A DNA stretch of 8,197 nt from an uncultured Clostridia bacterium (GTDB taxonomy: Bacteria > Bacillota > Clostridia > Christensenellales > Borkfalkiaceae): NCBI GenBank assembly GCA_944376035.1, contig CALWBJ010000188.1:1-8197 (forward strand), given 5' to 3'. Shown here one piece after another: positions 6,963 to 8,197 of this stretch (positions are counted from its first letter, which is position 1; every line of letters begins with the position of its first letter). Below the pieces are notes generated by a model. That model was given only the letters and a program-made list of their open reading frames with translations, made no database searches and was not told the DNA's origin. A program made the position numbers and the translations under genes.

Positions 6963-8197
6963 ATGTTTTTATTTGACCCGTTAAACGAAAAATACAAGAG
7001 CGTTATCGGCGCGGCAAAAGAAGAAACGGCGGTAACATTCAGAGCAAAGTGCAGTTATCCTTTCTGCACTTTGGTTTTTAAAAAGGACGGAGGAGAGTCC
7101 GTCTTTTTTCCCATGTGCGAAAACGGCGGCTTTTTCGAGACGCAGGTTTCGCTCGAAACGGGTTTATACTGGTATGAGTTTTTATTATCTGACGGAATTT
7201 CGGCCGGGTGCGGAGAGGACGGAAGGGCGATTTTATATAATTCCGTAGAAACGCCAAGGCCTTTTCAGTTTACCGTTTACTCGAAAGATTTTACCGTTCC
7301 CGAATGGAACTATGGCGGAATAATATATCAGATATTTCCCGACAGATTTAATGAGGGCGTAAAGAATAAAACTCTTCCCGAAGGCAAGGTTATGCACAAA
7401 GACAAAACCGAAACGCCAAATTTTTGGCCTGACTCAAAAGGCAGGGTGCTGAATAACGATTTTTACGGCGGGGATATAAAAGGTATAATTGAAAAAATTC
7501 CTTATCTGAAAAACCTTTCGGTTACCGCATTATACTTAAATCCTGTATTTTATTCCTATTCCAATCACCGTTACGACACGGGCGATTATTTCAGGATAGA
7601 CCCGTTACTGGGCACCATGGAAGATTTCGAAGAACTTATCAAAAAGGCAAATGAATCGGGTATAAAGATAATTCTGGACGGTGTATTCAGTCATACGGGA
7701 GACGACAGCGTTTATTTTGACAGGTACGGACGATACGGCAATACGGGTGCGTATGTAAACCCAAATTCGCCTTACAGGGAATGGTATAAATTTATAAATT
7801 ATCCCGAAAAATACGAGTCGTGGTGGGGTGTTCCCACATTACCCGCTCTGAATAAAGATAACCCCTCTTATATCGAATTTATCACAGGCGAAAAGGGCGT
7901 TTTGGCATACTATACCGAAAAAGGTATAGGCGGATGGCGGCTGGACGTGGCGGATGAACTGCCGGAAAAATTTTTGAAAAGAGTGAGAAACGCGGTAAAA
8001 AAAGTGAATAAAGACGCCGTTATAATAGGCGAGGTCTGGGAAGACGCATCCAATAAAATTTCTTACGGGGTAAGGCGAGAGTATTTTCAAGGCAAAGAAC
8101 TTGATTCCGTTATGAACTACCCGCTTAAAGACGCTATAATAAATTATGTTACGAAAAGAGATTGCTCTCTTCTTTATAAAACAGTAACGGAACAAAT
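6963..8197 (+). CDS. GH13 alpha-glucan hydrolase (neopullulanase/pullulanase-like), 3' end beyond window
   Basis: This is an alpha-amylase superfamily enzyme that probably cleaves alpha-1,4 or alpha-1,6 bonds in dextrins left by GlgP. Only 411 codons plus two bases are inside the window. Residues 1-105 look like a beta-sandwich N-domain. The TIM barrel then shows IIYQIFPDRF (120-129), NHRYDTGDYF (201-210), DGVFSH (239-244, region I), LPALN (293-297, like the MPKLN block of neopullulanases), GWRLDVADE with nucleophile Asp328 (region II) and GEVWED with acid Glu357 (region III). Region IV lies past the edge. There is no signal peptide, so it is cytoplasmic. The ATG at 6963 has only a weak AGAAAAG upstream, but its FDPLNEKYKSVIGA opening fits the start of clostridial relatives as I recall them. 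Two terminator-like hairpins lie in codons 28-49. Exact specificity and GH13 subfamily (20 or 39) are unresolved. Confidence 0.9.
   Translation, partial: MFLFDPLNEKYKSVIGAAKEETAVTFRAKCSYPFCTLVFKKDGGESVFFPMCENGGFFETQVSLETGLYWYEFLLSDGISAGCGEDGRAILYNSVETPRPFQFTVYSKDFTVPEWNYGGIIYQIFPDRFNEGVKNKTLPEGKVMHKDKTETPNFWPDSKGRVLNNDFYGGDIKGIIEKIPYLKNLSVTALYLNPVFYSYSNHRYDTGDYFRIDPLLGTMEDFEELIKKANESGIKIILDGVFSHTGDDSVYFDRYGRYGNTGAYVNPNSPYREWYKFINYPEKYESWWGVPTLPALNKDNPSYIEFITGEKGVLAYYTEKGIGGWRLDVADELPEKFLKRVRNAVKKVNKDAVIIGEVWEDASNKISYGVRREYFQGKELDSVMNYPLKDAIINYVTKRDCSLLYKTVTEQ
7045..7079 (+). terminator. Terminator-like hairpin 1 inside the GH13 coding sequence
   Basis: CAAAGTGCAG (7045-7054) and CTGCACTTTG (7064-7073) are perfect 10-bp inverted arms around a nine-base loop. 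They are followed by G and five T residues (7075-7079). The stem is half G/C. It starts 82 bases after the GH13 ATG, so active translation would mask it. The shape fits a Rho-independent terminator or attenuator, but the coding context makes function uncertain. Confidence 0.45.
7080..7109 (+). terminator. Terminator-like hairpin 2 inside the GH13 coding sequence
   Basis: GACGGA (7086-7091) pairs with TCCGTC (7098-7103) around a six-base GGAGAG loop. The stem extends outward through a G-U pair and five A-T pairs (7080-7084 with 7105-7109) and ends in six T residues (7104-7109). This GC-core stem with a flanking A-tract and T-tract is the classic form of a Rho-independent terminator, and the A-tract makes it plausible on both strands. 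It directly abuts hairpin 1 and lies over codons 40-49 of the GH13 frame. Confidence 0.5.

Noticed and set aside
7113..7115. In-frame ATG at 7113 as the true GH13 start, which would place both hairpins in a leader
   Set aside because: The nearest GGAGGAG (7089-7095) is 17 bases away and sits in a hairpin. Residues 1-50 also read like the N-terminus of related clostridial GH13 proteins. Kept only as a remote alternative.

Overview
The window holds a co-directional bacterial glycogen metabolism cluster, all on the + strand: glgC (192-1394), glgD (1396-2508), glgA (2556-4271), glgP (4416-6830) and the first 411 codons of a cytoplasmic GH13 alpha-glucan hydrolase (6963 to the right edge). The source is most likely a member of the Clostridia (Bacillota), probably an uncultured gut-type lineage. 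The signs are a GlgC/GlgD pair (a Firmicutes trait), strong AGGAG/AAGGAGG ribosome binding sites, very AT-rich gaps, frequent ATA and AGA codons, and a GH13 N-terminus of a type I recall from Clostridia. The species cannot be named from the sequence.

Region by region: 1-191 is a gene-free, very AT-rich upstream region. It contains a 7-bp tandem repeat block (43-84), and a good sigma-A-type promoter match (52-80) lies inside that block. glgC and glgD are one base apart and must be co-translated. glgD and glgA are 47 bp apart, and a strong RBS places the glgA start at 2556. The resulting GlgA is 571 aa, with a roughly 93-residue lysine-rich, probably disordered N-terminal extension before a normal-sized catalytic core. 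A 144-bp gap before glgP carries a perfect -10 hexamer and a 20-codon upstream ORF that ends by overlapping the glgP start codon. The 132-bp gap after glgP is extremely A-rich, with a 9-bp tandem repeat and no terminator. The GH13 gene then starts from a poor RBS, and within codons 28-49 it contains two back-to-back terminator-like hairpins.

Working model: GlgC with its regulatory partner GlgD makes ADP-glucose, GlgA polymerises it into alpha-1,4-glucan, GlgP releases glucose-1-phosphate from chain ends, and the GH13 enzyme probably opens branches or cleaves the remaining dextrins. No branching enzyme (glgB) is in the window, so it must be encoded elsewhere if true glycogen is made.

The gene set itself is ordinary. 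The points most worth a second look are the terminator-like hairpin pair inside the GH13 coding sequence, the basic tail on GlgA, the overlapping mini-ORF before glgP, and the promoter embedded in a heptad repeat. I found no mobile element, CRISPR array, RNA gene or clearly novel system.
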